Positions 63,395-64,000 of a stretch of DNA of 64,000 nt are shown here, piece by piece. The notes below the pieces were generated by a model that was not told the origin of the DNA, made no database searches, and worked only from the letters and a program-made list of their open reading frames with translations. This DNA is from Herbaspirillum sp. (GTDB lineage: Bacteria; Pseudomonadota; Gammaproteobacteria; Burkholderiales; Burkholderiaceae_D), in the NCBI RefSeq assembly GCF_017744395.1, contig NZ_JAGIBI010000001.1:1202983-1266982 (forward strand). Direction: 5' to 3'. The position numbers were made by a program, and so were the translations under genes. How positions within the stretch are numbered: position 1 is the first letter of the stretch; every line of letters starts with the position of its first letter.

Positions 63395-63497
63395 CCCGGT
63401 TTGGCGTAACTCGCATCGCCCCCGCATCCTCCGCACTTGCTCGACCGGCGGCAATGATTGCTATCATCCCGGTTTTACCATTCAAGGTTCAGCCGCC

Positions 63498-63869
63498 ATG
63501 CACCTGCTGCACGACACCAACGCTCCCGCCACCGATCCCATCGATTTCGATGCCTTCCTCAAGGTCGACATCCGCATCGGCACCATCGTCTCGGCCGAAG
63601 CTTTTCCCGAAGCGCGCAAGCCTGCCTACAAGCTGAAGATCGATTTCGGTCCTGGTGTCGGCGTGCGCCAGAGCAGTGCGCAGATCACGGCGCATTATCG
63701 GTTGGAAGATTTGGTGGGGCGACAGATTGCGGCGGTGGTCAATTTTCCGCCGCGCCAGATTGGCAAGTTCATGTCGGAAGTGCTGACGCTGGGGTTTCCC
63801 GATGATGCTGGTGAAGTTGTGCTGTTCAGGCCTGACCAGATCGTGCCTAACGGTGCTCGGCTGTTCTAA
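63498..63869 (+). CDS. CsaA-like tRNA-binding domain protein
   Basis: A 123-residue protein made of one EMAPII/CsaA-type OB fold: [66 protein letters not shown] and MSEVLTLGF. CsaA is described as a chaperone-like, tRNA-binding dimer. It stands 103 bases after cobA and is probably its own unit. The same fold forms the C-terminus of MetG in this window, but the two proteins are of different subgroups. Confidence 0.92.
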   Translation: MHLLHDTNAPATDPIDFDAFLKVDIRIGTIVSAEAFPEARKPAYKLKIDFGPGVGVRQSSAQITAHYRLEDLVGRQIAAVVNFPPRQIGKFMSEVLTLGFPDDAGEVVLFRPDQIVPNGARLF

Positions 63870-63969
63870 GTCTTGGAGTAGTCTGGTCTTGCTGCGTGCA
63901 GATGTACTGGCTTTAGGTTTTTCTTTCTCCGGTCGGAGGTGAGCGCCGGGGGCGGCCCGGCAGCCGCTC

Positions 63970-63995
63970 ACTTTCTTTGGCCCGCCAAAGAAAGT
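63970..63995. repeat. Short palindromic repeat at the right edge
   Basis: ACTTTCTTTGG-CCCG-CCAAAGAAAGT is a perfect 11-pair hairpin about 100 bases after the CsaA-like gene, and the sequence continues with AAGCA at the window end. Hairpins of this TTTCTTTGG...CCAAAGAAA type recur in intergenic DNA of many proteobacteria. Nothing else is recognised between 63870 and 64000. Confidence 0.55.
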
Positions 63996-64000
63996 AAGCA

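Overview
The window is 64 kb of GC-rich, gene-dense bacterial chromosome. Gene content and order point to a betaproteobacterium of the Burkholderiales, probably Oxalobacteraceae (Herbaspirillum-like). The supporting loci are EarP next to an EF-P with Arg32, a cysI-DUF934-cysH-cysD-cysN-cobA cluster behind a CysB-type regulator, a small DUF3460 gene next to scpA-panC, and a cytochrome bd locus with small CydP and CydX subunits. I see no phage, no plasmid functions, no rRNA, no CRISPR array and no complete insertion sequence. The family assignment rests on gene content only.

Left part (1-26 kb). A TPR protein cut by the window edge is followed by periplasmic methionine-sulfoxide repair genes (msrA, msrQ, msrP) divergent from a two-component system; a CusR-type operator lies between them, and a small element with perfect 20-base inverted ends separates msrP from msrQ. 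Then come a GbsR/MarR regulator with a perfect palindrome and cydP-cydA-cydB-cydX; a DUF2867 gene; ohr and ohrR with candidate operators; earP and efp; a FadR-type regulator divergent from denD with a clear operator; a methyltransferase; and a valine-degradation block (mmsB, mmsA, a periplasmic binding protein) divergent from a LysR regulator. A 162-base palindromic element precedes a DJ-1/PfpI gene. An ECF sigma factor with a small membrane protein, an NmrA-like gene whose start is frameshifted, and a LiuC-like hydratase follow.

Middle (25.5-43.5 kb). A five-tRNA cluster (three Glu, two Ala) sits directly downstream of gltX. Then come a DUF4399 protein, the Fe-S carrier ApbC/Mrp, metG and a GNAT acetyltransferase. 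The most striking unit is a tightly packed nine-gene run at 32.3-42.7 kb: SorC-type regulator, glpD, a Ugp-type ABC importer, an EEP-family phosphodiesterase, a HAD phosphatase and a Na/Pi transporter with a PhoU-like tail. I read it as an organophosphate (glycerophosphodiester/glycerol-3-phosphate) uptake and catabolism operon with its own phosphate outlet.

Right part (42.8-64 kb). A BamE-like lipoprotein, DUF3460, scpA and panC lead into cobalamin uptake: btuF on the plus strand faces a riboswitch-controlled TonB receptor-btuC-btuD operon. An isolated cheZ-cheA pair follows; this CheA appears to lack a CheY-binding P2 domain. A CLC chloride channel with a long disordered tail lies behind cysB. 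The window ends with assimilatory sulfate reduction: TauE/SafE, ferredoxin-type sulfite reductase, DUF934, APS reductase, CysDN and the siroheme methyltransferase. A CsaA-like tRNA-binding protein and a short palindromic repeat close the window.
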